The notes below the pieces were generated by a model that was not told the DNA's origin, did no database searches, and worked only from the letters and a program-made list of their open reading frames with translations. From Nostoc sp. NMS8 (GTDB lineage Bacteria > Cyanobacteriota > Cyanobacteriia > Cyanobacteriales > Nostocaceae): 64,000 bases of DNA. The stretch is taken from assembly GCF_017115045.1 (NCBI RefSeq), contig NZ_JABXKK010000117.1, positions 1 through 64,000 on the forward strand. The letters run 5' to 3'. How positions within the stretch are numbered: position 1 is the first letter of the stretch; every line of letters begins with the position of its first letter. Of this stretch, positions 8,957 through 18,110 are shown piece after piece. A program made the position numbers and the translations under genes.

Positions 8957-9379
8957 TTACTGCACTAACAAAACCTCAACTCCTAAAACCTCACCACTGG
9001 TTGCTAAAGCTTCATCAGCCGTTACCAATTGGATATTATTTTGAAATGCAATTGTCAAATGTAGAGCATCAAGTGTACGCAATGGTGTATCAAATCGACT
9101 AATCCACTCACGCGCTAAATTATAATGAACTATTTCTACCGCAATTTGAGTATAAAATCCACTATCCAAATCTGCTTGGAATCTTTCTACAACGGCCATT
9201 GCATCCTGCTGAGATATTTCTCGCATTCTGACTCGACGCGATAACGCAGAAACGAGTTCAACCTCAACCAACTGACTCAAACCTACTTCCGTTTCATTGA
9301 GTAATAATTGTTCAACTGCATCGCTCAAAGCTTCTCTCCAATACAAAGGAGCGATAACGCTTGTATCTAAATAAATCAA
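8957..9379 (-). CDS. vapC: PIN-domain ribonuclease toxin (VapC-like)
   Basis: The 140-residue protein starts MIYLDTSVIAPLY, the first strand of PIN domains, with Asp5. It has the further acidic positions expected of the metal site: Glu41 in VEVELVSAL, Asp104 in TLDALHL and Asp122 in LVTADEAL. PIN toxins are Mg-dependent RNases that cut RNA when freed from their antitoxin. Its ATG overlaps the antitoxin stop by four bases (ATGA, 9376-9379), which implies translational coupling. Length and motif order are those of VapC. The RNA target cannot be read from the sequence. Confidence 0.88.
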   Translation of the reverse strand: MIYLDTSVIAPLYWREALSDAVEQLLLNETEVGLSQLVEVELVSALSRRVRMREISQQDAMAVVERFQADLDSGFYTQIAVEIVHYNLAREWISRFDTPLRTLDALHLTIAFQNNIQLVTADEALATSGEVLGVEVLLVQ

Positions 9380-9612
9380 CGACGTTCCTCTGTACGCGCA
9401 TTGATGACAGTTGCGCTCAATGACTCACCCTTAATCGCAAGAGAATCACGAAATTGTTTCATACTAGCTAATCGTTCTTCCTTGTGTAATGGAGGAACTA
9501 AACGAGCCACAGCTTTATCTTGCTCTAGCAAAATTACTTCTTCTCCCCTAGCTACTCGTTCTAAGAGAGATTTTAAATCTATAGCTGCTTCTTCAACGCT
9601 AATCCTCAACAC
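9376..9612 (-). CDS. vapB: Type II antitoxin of the Phd/YefM type, partner of the PIN toxin
   Basis: The 78-residue protein begins MLRISVEEAAIDLKSLLERVARGEEVILLEQDKAVARLVP, the usual N-terminal DNA-binding fold of Phd/YefM antitoxins. A basic and flexible C-terminus that would wrap the toxin follows. The start is a GTG at 9610-9612, and an AGGAG-like site lies a few bases before it. An ATG five bases upstream is out of frame. It precedes the toxin in a two-gene operon and probably represses it, as is known for the family. Confidence 0.85.
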   Translation of the reverse strand: MLRISVEEAAIDLKSLLERVARGEEVILLEQDKAVARLVPPLHKEERLASMKQFRDSLAIKGESLSATVINARTEERR

Positions 9613-9718
9613 TCCATTACTCCTAATTTGAAGATAAAATAAAATTCCCTATTGAAATTATTGTAATTGAATTGAGTAGTTTTCTATCTTATTCTGTGAT
9701 ATCTAAAAAATAGGTACG

Positions 9719-9790
9719 GTAGAAGATAGAGAATAAATTTTAGGCAATACCTAACGGTAAGTTTGCACGATGCCTACAACGGGCTACGCC
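9719..9790 (+). repeat. Right copy of the direct repeat flanking the PIN/antitoxin module
   Basis: The segment repeats the end of the WD40 gene (GTAGAAGATAGAGAATAAAT, then TTTTAGGC...ACGG.AAGTT...TGC...ACAACGGGCTACG) without any coding frame. Together with the copy at 8844-8914 it brackets 8957-9612. The last part also resembles the widespread GATGCCT...GGGCTACGCC interspersed repeat. Confidence 0.65.
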
Positions 9791-9852
9791 CATGCACTAC
9801 TTGTCTAATTATTTTCGCGATCAAATAATCAAGTTTTGATAAGTTGTAAATT

Positions 9853-10422
9853 ATGACATTATCTACTCAGTCAACCACAGTAATAAGTGTGAAAGAGTTC
9901 TTAAAACTACCAGAGACAAAACCAGCAAACGAGTATTTTAACGGAAAAATATACCAAAAACCTATGCTACAAGGAGAACACAGTACGTTACAGGGCAGTT
10001 TAATTACAGCTATTAATGGGATTGCTAAACCGCAAAAAATTGCTTATGCCTTTCCTGAATTACGCTGTACATTTGAAGGTCGTTCAATAGTACCAGATAT
10101 TGCAGTTTTTGAATGGCAAAGAATTCCATTACTTTCTAATGGAAGAATTACAAATAAATTTGAGATTCCCCCAGATTGGATAATTGAAATTTTATCACCG
10201 GAACAATCACCTAACCGAGTTATCAGCAAAATTACATTTTATATTCAAAATGGAGCAAAGCTAGGTTGGTTGCTCGATTCTGCTGATGAGTCAATCATGA
10301 TTTTTGAACCCAATAAATTACCAGAATTAAAAGAAAAGCAAGATATCTTACCCGTCTTGAGTGTTTTGGAAAATTGGCAATTAACAGTCGCAGATGTATT
10401 TAGTTGGTTGAGTTTTGTTTGA
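9853..10422 (+). CDS. Uma2-family (DUF820) protein, PD-(D/E)XK nuclease fold
   Basis: The 189-residue protein has the layout of cyanobacterial Uma2 proteins: an N-terminal EFLKLPETKPANEYFNGKIYQKP, then HSTLQGSLI, AFPELRCTF, SIVPDIAVF, PPDWIIEILSPEQS and GAKLGWLLD. The conserved Glu/Asp and Lys/Gln positions of the predicted PD-(D/E)XK nuclease core (PDIAVF, IEILS) are present. These proteins are abundant in filamentous cyanobacteria and no biological substrate is firmly known. A paralogue is encoded on the other strand at 30833-31396. Confidence 0.85.
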   Translation: MTLSTQSTTVISVKEFLKLPETKPANEYFNGKIYQKPMLQGEHSTLQGSLITAINGIAKPQKIAYAFPELRCTFEGRSIVPDIAVFEWQRIPLLSNGRITNKFEIPPDWIIEILSPEQSPNRVISKITFYIQNGAKLGWLLDSADESIMIFEPNKLPELKEKQDILPVLSVLENWQLTVADVFSWLSFV

Positions 10423-10504
10423 ATAAAGCATTTATTACAACAGAATTCAGGAGTCAGAATTAGAAGTAAAACACGCTTTATTCCTCTTTTGAGAATTGGT
10501 ATGA

Positions 10505-10909
10505 CTATTGACCAATTTCAGGAGCTTGATTTACCTGGCATTGACTGCACAACCCAAAAAACTCTAGGGTGTGGTAAAAAACTTTAAACTTATGGCTGGT
10601 TTCTAACTGGTCTTCTAAGTCATGAACAGGGCATTGATGAATCGGAATTGAGACACCGCATTGCAAGCAAGTAAGGTGGTGTTTATCTTGCTGCGCTAGG
10701 CTATAGAGGGCTTCACCGTTAGCCAAATTCCGCACTTGTACCATGCCTTCGAGTTTTAAGGCATCTAGGGAACGGTAAACTGTTGCTAAACCCATACTCT
10801 GATTTGTATTACGTAGTTCTACGTAAATATCCTGGGCAGAAATGCCTTTTTTGATGTTTTTCAGCAGGTTGAAAATACGCTCTTGACTGCGGGTGCGTAT
10901 GGCTCTCAT
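10505..10909 (-). CDS. Fur-family metalloregulator (FurB/Zur-like)
   Basis: The 134-residue protein starts MRAIRTRSQERIFNLLK and has the winged-helix of Fur proteins (ISAQDIYVELR ... MGLATVYRSLDALKLEGMV). It also has the metal-binding region with His77-His78, Cys81-x2-Cys84 and Cys121-x2-Cys124, the last two pairs forming the structural zinc site. Fur proteins repress metal-uptake or stress genes when metallated. Its size of about 15 kDa fits FurB (Zur) of Anabaena better than FurA or FurC, but I cannot settle this without alignment. I chose the ATG at 10907-10909 over a TTG two codons upstream. It is divergent from purS, with a 144-bp shared promoter region. Confidence 0.82.
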   Translation of the reverse strand: MRAIRTRSQERIFNLLKNIKKGISAQDIYVELRNTNQSMGLATVYRSLDALKLEGMVQVRNLANGEALYSLAQQDKHHLTCLQCGVSIPIHQCPVHDLEDQLETSHKFKVFYHTLEFFGLCSQCQVNQAPEIGQ

Positions 10910-11053
10910 AGACAATTATTTAAATATGCCACTGTAGTTGAAGCTGTTAGATGGGCTAATCGCTCAATTAACTTTAACCGCTTCGTAATCTTATTTTCAC
11001 TCAGTTAGAGCATAAAGTTATAGTATAGCGATCGCAGGATTCAGAAAAAGCCC

Positions 11054-11332
11054 GTGCAAACCAAGTATCTAGCCAAAATTTTCGTGACCCTTCGTCCTTC
11101 AGTTTTAGACCCCGCTGGTGTCGCTGTACAATCTGGTCTTAAGCAACTGGGATACGAGAACGTTGACCAGGTGCGGATTGGCAAGTACATTGAACTCACC
11201 ATCACCTCAACTGATGAAAAGAAAGCGCGTAAAGACCTTGATACCATTTGTGACCAAATGCTATCAAATCCCGTAATTGAAAATTACCGCTTTGAATTAA
11301 TTGAGGTCGAAACTCAAACTGGGATATTTTAG
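11054..11332 (+). CDS. purS: Phosphoribosylformylglycinamidine synthase subunit PurS
   Basis: The 92-residue protein (QTKYLAKIFVTLRPSVLDPAG.AV...LG.....VRIGKYIEL) has the size and conserved LRPSVLDPAG and VRIGKYIEL motifs of PurS. PurS is the small dimeric subunit that bridges PurL and PurQ in the fourth step of purine synthesis. The start is a GTG at 11054. No ATG precedes the conserved N-terminus in frame. purQ follows 99 bp downstream, as in other cyanobacteria. purL is not in the window. Confidence 0.93.
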   Translation: MQTKYLAKIFVTLRPSVLDPAGVAVQSGLKQLGYENVDQVRIGKYIELTITSTDEKKARKDLDTICDQMLSNPVIENYRFELIEVETQTGIF

Positions 11333-11380
11333 GGACTGGGGAGTGGGGATTGAGCATTGCTTCTCCCTCATCCCCACTCC

Positions 11381-11436
11381 CAATGACTAATGACTAATGA
11401 CTAATGACCAATGACTAATGACCAATGACCCATGAC
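11381..11436 (+). repeat. Heptanucleotide STRR array between purS and purQ
   Basis: Eight heptamers run without a break from 11381 to 11436 (CAATGAC, TAATGAC three times, CAATGAC, TAATGAC, CAATGAC, CCATGAC). The start codon of purQ (11432) is the ATG of the last heptamer. No separate ribosome-binding site is visible between the array and the start. Confidence 0.9.
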
Positions 11437-12109
11437 TAAATTCGGTGTTGTTGTTTTTCCCGGTTCTAATTGCGATCGCGATGTTGCTTATGTAACCAGA
11501 GACTTGCTCTCACAACCGACTCGCATGGTTTGGCATCAAGAAACAGACATTGCTGATTTGGATGTCGTGATTATCCCTGGTGGCTTTAGTTACGGTGATT
11601 ATTTACGCTGCGGTGCGATCGCGCGTTTTTCACCCGTGATGCAACAGGTTCTGGAACACGCCCAAAAGGGTAAGTTTGTCCTCGGTATTTGTAATGGTTT
11701 TCAGGTATTAACTGAAGCTGGACTTTTGCCAGGGGTGTTAACCAGAAATCGGGATTTGCATTTTATTTGCGATCGCGTTCCCTTGAAAGTTGAGCGTACT
11801 AATCTTTTATGGACACAAGCTTATACGACTGGTGAAGTTATCACTTTACCCATAGCCCACGGAGAGGGGCGATTCTACGCCGATCCAGCTACTCTCGCAG
11901 AAATTGAAGATAACGGGCAAGTCTTGTTTCGTTATGAAGGCGAAAATCCCAACGGTTCACTGAACAATATTGCCGGGATTAGCGATCGTCGGGGCAATGT
12001 GTTGGGGATGATGCCGCACCCAGAAAGGGCGTCAGACGCAATGCTGGGGGGTAGTGATGGCTTGAGGTTGTTTCAAGGCTTGCTAGAGAAGGTAGCGGCA
12101 TTAGCGTAA
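11432..12109 (+). CDS. purQ: Phosphoribosylformylglycinamidine synthase subunit PurQ (glutaminase)
   Basis: The 225-residue protein is a class I glutamine amidotransferase. It shows FPGSNCDRDV, the GGFSYGDYLRCGAIAR segment, the nucleophile Cys87 in GICNGFQ, and the His-Glu pair in MMPHPERA near the C-terminus. It makes ammonia for the PurL-catalysed conversion of FGAR to FGAM. Length and motifs are standard for bacterial PurQ. It follows purS in the same direction, and its start codon lies in an STRR array, so translation probably depends on that unusual leader. Confidence 0.96.
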   Translation: MTKFGVVVFPGSNCDRDVAYVTRDLLSQPTRMVWHQETDIADLDVVIIPGGFSYGDYLRCGAIARFSPVMQQVLEHAQKGKFVLGICNGFQVLTEAGLLPGVLTRNRDLHFICDRVPLKVERTNLLWTQAYTTGEVITLPIAHGEGRFYADPATLAEIEDNGQVLFRYEGENPNGSLNNIAGISDRRGNVLGMMPHPERASDAMLGGSDGLRLFQGLLEKVAALA

Positions 12110-12431
12110 AGGAAATCTCAGGCAATATAATTGGGTTAAAGAGCGATCGCTGTTTGAAAGATAGATGAACATTCTTCTACAGACGGCGATTTCTCATTTA
12201 TTGACCTCACGCGGTTGAACAGACATTTATTTTTTCCGCATTCAAATAAAATATTCACTCATTCTCAGTAGAACTCCTTGTTTTATGGGGTAATGGCTTT
12301 TACCCCAAAACACTTGTAGAGACGGCGATTTATCGCGTCTCGAAAACCCAAAATTTTTGCCAGTAGCCCTTAACCCAAGCGTATTGGCTTTTACCCCTCA
12401 TTCATTGCCAATAACATCTAAATCTATAAAA
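12110..12431. other. Intergenic region between purQ and the exoprotein gene
   Basis: No gene is seen in these 322 bases. They contain a hairpin at 12320-12340 (AGACGGCGATTTATCGCGTCT), a form of the common Nostoc repeat, and two copies of TGGCTTTTACCCC about 95 bases apart (near 12293 and 12387). The two flanking genes converge here, so terminators are expected. The hairpin has no clear T-run. Confidence 0.6.
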
Positions 12432-15400
12432 TTAATTAGAACATTCTCGACTCAATAGCAACTGCCCATTACTCGTCCGATATAAACCTTGTGGTTCAAT
12501 AATCGGATCGCCTTTCTTCCAAAGACGGGATGTAATTTCTACACCTCTCACTTCACCAGTTGTGTAATTAGAAACCAAAGCATTATCAGGCCGATTATTG
12601 GTTAAAGCACCCGAACCTGTAATGGTGAAAGAGTTTTCTTGTCGCTTGCTAGCACGGGAAATGCAGCTATTGGCAATGAGTGCATTGGTATCGATGACTG
12701 GAGGTAATTCGGTAAAGCTGTTTTGAATGGAACTGGTATCGGGTGCGTTAATGCTAATGACTCCTGAAACGCCTTGTTCTGAACTGGCGGTAATATCACT
12801 TTTTTCTGTTGGCTTTGGACGCGACTCGATACCAAAAATACCTTGAGAATTGATTTTGACGTTCCCACCTGTTCCTGTGAAGGCGTTGGCTGTGATGTCG
12901 CTGTTTTCTTTGGGGATGGCGACGATAAATCTTGAATCGATATTGATGTTACCACCATCGCCACCTGATTGGGCTGTACCTGCGGTAGTCGAAATTCCGC
13001 TACCGCGACGCAATATTAAGCGATCGCTAGCAGTTAAATTAATATTTCCACCATCACCAGAATTAGTTACAGCAGCGATAATTCCTTGGTTATCAAGTGT
13101 TGTGGAAGCAGAATTAATATTAATATCTCCAGCTTTACCTTGGCCCACACTGCTGGTACTTAGTTGCCCACCATTACTTAAATACAAAGAATCTGTTGTC
13201 AGGTTAATATTACCTGCATTGCCCACAGCTATTGAACTGACTGTACTAAAAATACCGCTAGAAAAACCTGTGGTGCCAATACCATCGATTAAAATGCGAT
13301 CGCGTGCATCAATAGTAATATCACCTCCATTGCCTCTCGAAAAAGTACTAGCATTGACTATTCCACCATTGGTTAAAAATAAAGAACCTGTTGTCAGGTT
13401 AATATTACCTCCATTGCCCACAGCTTGACCTTCTAAGGTAGTAAAAACACCGCTTGAACTTCCATTACTACCGACACCATCAATGCCAATAGCATCGCCA
13501 GCATTAACTATAATGTCACCTGCATTACCTTTGCCAAAACTGGTAGCAGCAAGTTGTCCGCCGTTGCTTAGTGTTAAGGAGTTAGTTGTGATTTGGATAT
13601 CCCCACCTTTGCCAATATCTCCAGCAGACAAAAAACTAAAAGCGCCACTCGCGTTATTGCCACTAGTACCATCGATAATGACAGCATCACGGGCATCAAT
13701 GTTTATATTTCCAGCATTTCGGTTTGCAGAGGTGCGGGTTACACCACCATTTTTTAAGGTCAGCGTTCCTGTTTTAACCTCGATATTTCCACCATTACCG
13801 CTTCCAGTAGCAAAGGTATATGCCGCAGTTGACAAATTTTTACCATTGGTTCCGTCAAAGGTAACAGCATCGCGTGTATCGATAAAGATATTGCCACCAT
13901 TACCTTGACCATCACTAAAAGTGGAAATAGTAGCACCATTTTTGACAAATAATCCTCTAGAATTAATGCGGATATTCCCAGCGTTACCCGTGCTATTGTT
14001 TAGCGCAGCAGTGGATACGGGAGTAAATAAACCATTTTCCCCACCATCAAAAGTTACTGTATCGCCTGCGTTGATGGTGATATCGCCTCCGTTTCCCTGT
14101 CCAAGCGTGTTTCCAGAAATCTTTCCGTTGGTGACGAAAACTGTATCGCGGGCGTTGATGGTGATATTACCTGCATTTCCCTGTGCATTTGTGTCTCCAG
14201 AAATGAATGCACCATTGGTGACGGAAAGTGACCCTGTTGTAATTTTGATGTCACCTCCTTTACCTTCACCACTCACCAAGGAACTAGATAAACTACTACT
14301 TTCATCAATAATTCGACCAGTACCCAAAGTTACACCTTTGATGACACCATCAATGATGACTGTATCACGAGCATTAATGGTGATATTTCCAGCATTACCT
14401 TCCCCTTCAAAAAGTGAAGAAGATATCGTACCGCCATTTGTTAAAAACAGCGATCCTGTTTCAATTTGAAAATTTCCGGCGTTACCATTGGATGTTAATG
14501 TATAAGCACTACTGGGTAAACCATTACCGCCAATTCCATCAAAAGTAATAGTATTGCCAACATCAAGAAAGATATTACCTCCAGTTCCTTGTCCGCCGTT
14601 GCTAGCATCTAATTGTCCGCCATTTTTCAGTAGTAAATTACTTGCAGTTATGCGAATATCACCACCATTACCTATCGCCTTATTAATACCGAAACTTGAT
14701 ACTGTACTGTCATCTTTCATTCTGCCTCCAAAACCTGAAAATGTGACATTATTGCGGGCATTAATAGTAATATTTCCTGCATTCCCGACTCCACCAGTAA
14801 AGCTAGATATTTCGGCACCATTAGTAACAGAAAGTGATCCTGTCGTAACTTGAATGTTTCCTGCTTTTCCGACACCTCCAATATTTAAGTTGCTTTTCAA
14901 ACCACTGGACATATCATAATCCAAGTTATTAAAGTAAAACTTACCCGCGTCGATAAAAACACCATCTAGCTTGACATTATCAGAAACTTCGACAGTAATA
15001 TTTCCGGCATTACCTTGTCCTGATACATTTGTTGATACTTGACCGCCGTTAGTTAACGAGAGTGAAGCTGTTTTCAGGTAAATATTTCCTCCGTTACCTA
15101 CTCCCTCTTTAGACACACCACTCTCAGCATCACTATTAGTATCGAAGACTATATTATCAAGGGCATTAATGCTGATATTCCCAGCACTTCCTTTGCCAAA
15201 GATACTGCTACCAATAAAAGCTCCATTAGTAGCTTTTAGCGCACCTGTCGTGATTTCAATATTACCTGCGTTACCTTCAGCAGTGGATTGCACATTATTA
15301 ATAATCCCGCTAAAACCATCAGCGTTACCGTTACTGCCATCTAACAAAATATTATTACGAGCATTAATGATGATATTACCAGAATTACCTTTTCCGCTAG

Positions 15401-16718
15401 TGCTACCTTGAATTTGCGAACCATTGTTAATTTCCAAGGATCTGCTATTAATAGTAACGTTCCCACCATTACCTATTGCACCTTCAGCTACTTGGGAAAA
15501 AATTCCTGTACTTTCCCCTGGTCTTGAGTTACGAAAACTGATATCACCTTGAGAATTAATATTTACATTTCCGGCATTGCCTTGTCCAAAAAAATTAGCG
15601 TTGATTAATGCACCATCGCTTAACGTTAATGTCCCAGTCGCAATATTTATATTGCCAGCTTGACCAAATGCTTTTTGTTGCACTACGTTAGCAATGAAAC
15701 TTTCATCTATTAACGTTGTATCTACTGTAGCATTAATAGTAATATCTCCACCTTTACTATTTGGAGTACCTAAACCTATATCTATTCCCGCTCTTAGTTT
15801 ACTTTGCCCTGCTAAATTTACATTTCGCGCTTGAATTTTGATATTCCCGCCACCCGCACCGCGAACATTGACTTCTGCGCCATTACTCAACGAAACATTG
15901 GCGCGTTCCACATTCTCAGGTATAACTAAACCCAGATTATCACCCGCAATATTCAATCCCACATTTCCCGGTGCAGCCAAACTTGCTAAGTCAACATTTC
16001 CGTCATAAGCGCGAATACTCCCACCATCAATATTGATATTTCCACCCACAAGTAGCAAACTTTTACCATCAGCAACTCGCAAACCCGTAACATCTTGTCC
16101 TATAAGATTAGTACCTGCGGGTGCTTTAGATTGATTGATAATTCCCCCATTTGCTTGGATTTGATTAAACAGTAATACTGAAGGATTAATAGTCAATAAT
16201 GGTGCTGCTTGAGGATTTGTCGCACTAAAAACTCCTTGATTGCCAAACTGTATTCCGTTGGCAGTCGTCCCCACAAACGAACCCTGCACATCTAAACTGG
16301 CATTTTTCCCAAACACAATCCCATTGGGATTTATCAAAAATAAATTCGGGCTAGAGTTACCAAATGTGCCCAGTCTCCCCAAAATTTCTGAAGGGTTACT
16401 ACCTGTTAGCCGTGCCAAAATATTCTGAATATCTGCGCTAGGACTGAAGAAATATGCCCCCCGTCCCTCACTGATATTAAATTCTTGAAAACTGTGAAAA
16501 AGATTGATTTGGCGAGTTGCACCACCAGTAATTACTTCTATGGGCTGTCCCTGAAAGTTGCCTATAACTTTAGATGACTCAGTGCCAAGCGTGTTATCAG
16601 GCACGATATTACTTTGCTGTGCCTGGGTTTTACTAGTGAGGAGACTTACACTTAAGCAGCCCAGCAACCCTACCAATCCAAACTGCAAACACTTGTGTAA
16701 TCGGTATTTGATCGTCAT
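12432..16718 (-). CDS. Large two-partner-secretion exoprotein (filamentous haemagglutinin N-terminal domain)
   Basis: The 1428-residue protein has a signal peptide (about residues 1-33, cut near SKTQAQQ). A TPS secretion domain follows (about 40-260), with the landmarks GGATRQINLFHSFQEF, NPNGIVFGKNASLDVQGSFVG and FLINPNGI. A long right-handed beta-helix region of about 50-residue repeats comes next, each with GNGGNI or GNAGNI, TGSL.LTNGG and NARD. or INA turns. The C-terminus (SRLWKKGDPIIEPQGLYRTSNG) is shared by many cyanobacterial members. Such proteins are exported through a TpsB outer-membrane pore and act in adhesion or surface structure. No TpsB partner is in the window, so it must use one encoded elsewhere. 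The start ATG is at 16716-16718. Confidence 0.9.
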   Translation of the reverse strand: MTIKYRLHKCLQFGLVGLLGCLSVSLLTSKTQAQQSNIVPDNTLGTESSKVIGNFQGQPIEVITGGATRQINLFHSFQEFNISEGRGAYFFSPSADIQNILARLTGSNPSEILGRLGTFGNSSPNLFLINPNGIVFGKNASLDVQGSFVGTTANGIQFGNQGVFSATNPQAAPLLTINPSVLLFNQIQANGGIINQSKAPAGTNLIGQDVTGLRVADGKSLLLVGGNINIDGGSIRAYDGNVDLASLAAPGNVGLNIAGDNLGLVIPENVERANVSLSNGAEVNVRGAGGGNIKIQARNVNLAGQSKLRAGIDIGLGTPNSKGGDITINATVDTTLIDESFIANVVQQKAFGQAGNINIATGTLTLSDGALINANFFGQGNAGNVNINSQGDISFRNSRPGESTGIFSQVAEGAIGNGGNVTINSRSLEINNGSQIQGSTSGKGNSGNIIINARNNILLDGSNGNADGFSGIINNVQSTAEGNAGNIEITTGALKATNGAFIGSSIFGKGSAGNISINALDNIVFDTNSDAESGVSKEGVGNGGNIYLKTASLSLTNGGQVSTNVSGQGNAGNITVEVSDNVKLDGVFIDAGKFYFNNLDYDMSSGLKSNLNIGGVGKAGNIQVTTGSLSVTNGAEISSFTGGVGNAGNITINARNNVTFSGFGGRMKDDSTVSSFGINKAIGNGGDIRITASNLLLKNGGQLDASNGGQGTGGNIFLDVGNTITFDGIGGNGLPSSAYTLTSNGNAGNFQIETGSLFLTNGGTISSSLFEGEGNAGNITINARDTVIIDGVIKGVTLGTGRIIDESSSLSSSLVSGEGKGGDIKITTGSLSVTNGAFISGDTNAQGNAGNITINARDTVFVTNGKISGNTLGQGNGGDITINAGDTVTFDGGENGLFTPVSTAALNNSTGNAGNIRINSRGLFVKNGATISTFSDGQGNGGNIFIDTRDAVTFDGTNGKNLSTAAYTFATGSGNGGNIEVKTGTLTLKNGGVTRTSANRNAGNINIDARDAVIIDGTSGNNASGAFSFLSAGDIGKGGDIQITTNSLTLSNGGQLAATSFGKGNAGDIIVNAGDAIGIDGVGSNGSSSGVFTTLEGQAVGNGGNINLTTGSLFLTNGGIVNASTFSRGNGGDITIDARDRILIDGIGTTGFSSGIFSTVSSIAVGNAGNINLTTDSLYLSNGGQLSTSSVGQGKAGDININSASTTLDNQGIIAAVTNSGDGGNINLTASDRLILRRGSGISTTAGTAQSGGDGGNINIDSRFIVAIPKENSDITANAFTGTGGNVKINSQGIFGIESRPKPTEKSDITASSEQGVSGVISINAPDTSSIQNSFTELPPVIDTNALIANSCISRASKRQENSFTITGSGALTNNRPDNALVSNYTTGEVRGVEITSRLWKKGDPIIEPQGLYRTSNGQLLLSRECSN

Positions 16719-17168
16719 TGGATGCTATTCATATAGATTATTTGAGTATCTAATAGAACTGCATCTTTGGATAAGAAATAAGCGAATATTCGTTAATTAT
16801 GCAGTTTTCTGCAATCAGGCGATCGCATTTGTGCATTCTCTAGGTATGAAACTGCACGCAAACAAGCAGGAAAGGTGGATGCGTGGTATGAATATGTCGG
16901 ATATTGTGAAATTCATCGGCAACAGTAAAACTACTGAATACTAATTAGTTCCATCGCTAGTAGGTGGGTGAGAAAATTTATAACTATGTCATTGCGTAGG
17001 CGTAAGTCTTCCCCCAGGGTATGCAACGAAGTGGAGAGAAGCAATTGCAAGGTTTTCACCGATTTTACTTTTAGTTACATAGTTAGGTTTATTAAATGGA
17101 GAACAACCTCAATTAGGAGAAAAATTATCGGCCACAACATAGCCGGCGTAGAAATTCAGGCCAACCTC
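16719..17168. other. Upstream region of the exoprotein gene
   Basis: The region should hold the minus-strand promoter of the exoprotein gene. Short open frames here contain worn interspersed repeat sequence (for example GCGTAGGCGTAAGTCTTCCC near 16994) and do not look coding. No RNA gene is recognised. Confidence 0.5.
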
Positions 17169-17366
17169 ATGGTCAGTTTGATGACAGATTCATTTTTACA
17201 AATTTCGCCGCGATGGGTGGAGTTGATAATCTTTATTTTAGGAGCAGTTTTTATTAGTGCTAGTGTTTATAGTTATCAAAATTGGTGTTTATTATGGCTA
17301 GTTTTGGCAATATTTAGCGATTATTTTGGACTATGTTTAAGTCTATTTAAATATAAGTGGATATAG
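17169..17366 (+). CDS. Possible small membrane protein (hypothetical)
   Basis: From ATG 17169 (or 17181) the frame encodes about 61-65 residues. It has two hydrophobic segments, VELIIFILGAVFISASVYSY and LLWLVLAIFSDYFGLCLSLF, and ends KYKWI. Two adjacent membrane helices with a short polar link are unusual for random sequence, so I keep it at low confidence. I do not recognise a family. The frame continues further upstream, but that part contains interspersed repeat sequence and is unlikely to be coding. Confidence 0.35.
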   Translation: MVSLMTDSFLQISPRWVELIIFILGAVFISASVYSYQNWCLLWLVLAIFSDYFGLCLSLFKYKWI

Positions 17367-17410
17367 CGGTTCCCATTCAGATGCGGTACAAAGTTACATC
17401 ACAAGGTGTA

Positions 17411-17450
17411 GGCGCACGGCAGTGCCCATTGGTGTCAACTTAAGCAAAAA
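17411..17450 (+). repeat. Solo end of the palindrome-rich element found at 19621-19850
   Basis: The sequence GCGCACGGCAGTGCCC, followed by ATTGGTGTCAACTTAAG, matches the outer end of the element 2.2 kb downstream in inverted orientation (GCGCACAGCAATGCTC, then ATTGGTGTCAACTTAAG when read on the minus strand). Only one end is present here. Confidence 0.6.
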
Positions 17451-17585
17451 GCAGGTAGAGTCTACAAACTGCGACACATCTAACCTTTTTGCGTTACAAA
17501 ATATTAAGCTAGAGAAATACACATCTCGCAAATCCAGTAGCAAGACTGGATCAGTGTTGCTAACATTCAAATGCGGTAAGCTTAA

Positions 17586-18110
17586 ATGCAGCGATTAGAC
17601 ACCAAATTGGCTCTCGATATCCTTTGGCGGCAAGGGTTGGCGTTCCTTCTGGGAATTATTATCTGGTGTGTGGCTGATCCCGCACTGGCAGTAGACTGGA
17701 CTCATCCACTGTCATTTAGTAATGCAGAGTTATCAAGACGTGATTTTTCTGGAGAGAGTTTGCAAGCTGCGGAGTTTTCTAACGCCAATATGGAACTGGC
17801 TAACTTTGCAAACGCTGACTTACGGGGAGCAGTCATGAGCGCTTCAGTGATGACAAAAGCAAATCTCCACGGAGCAGATTTAACGAATGCAATGGTCGAT
17901 CAGGTAAACTTAACTAAGGCAGATTTGAGTGATGCAGTTTTCAAAGAAGCTCTTTTGCTCCGCGCTATCTTTAATGATGTAAATATAGACGGTGCAGATT
18001 TTACAGATGCAATTTTGGATAGAGCGCAAATCAAAGAACTGTGCGGTAAAGCCAGTGGTGTGAATTCCAAAACAGGCGTGCAAACTCGTGATTCTCTAGG
18101 ATGTCAATGA
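17586..18110 (+). CDS. Exported pentapeptide-repeat protein, probably thylakoid-lumenal or periplasmic
   Basis: The 174-residue protein has an N-terminal signal sequence (hydrophobic LAFLLGIIIWCVA, then DPALAVDW with an ALA cleavage site). About 18 pentapeptide repeats follow (SFSNAELSRRDFSGESL ... ADLRGA ... ANLHGADLTNA ... ADFTDAILDRA), predicted to fold as a right-handed quadrilateral helix. The C-terminus has one cysteine pair (LCGKASG and SLGCQ) that could form a disulfide. Such short lumenal pentapeptide proteins are common in cyanobacteria and plastids and their function is unknown. Its last ten bases overlap the start of purK, suggesting co-transcription. Confidence 0.85.
   Translation: MQRLDTKLALDILWRQGLAFLLGIIIWCVADPALAVDWTHPLSFSNAELSRRDFSGESLQAAEFSNANMELANFANADLRGAVMSASVMTKANLHGADLTNAMVDQVNLTKADLSDAVFKEALLLRAIFNDVNIDGADFTDAILDRAQIKELCGKASGVNSKTGVQTRDSLGCQ

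Noticed and set aside
12602..16428. Several long open frames opposite or inside the exoprotein gene
   Set aside because: They are shadows of its repetitive coding sequence, and the proline/leucine-rich translations show no family.
16558..16944. A 128-codon frame across the start of the exoprotein gene
   Set aside because: It overlaps the signal peptide region in antisense and has no recognisable domain or ribosome-binding site.
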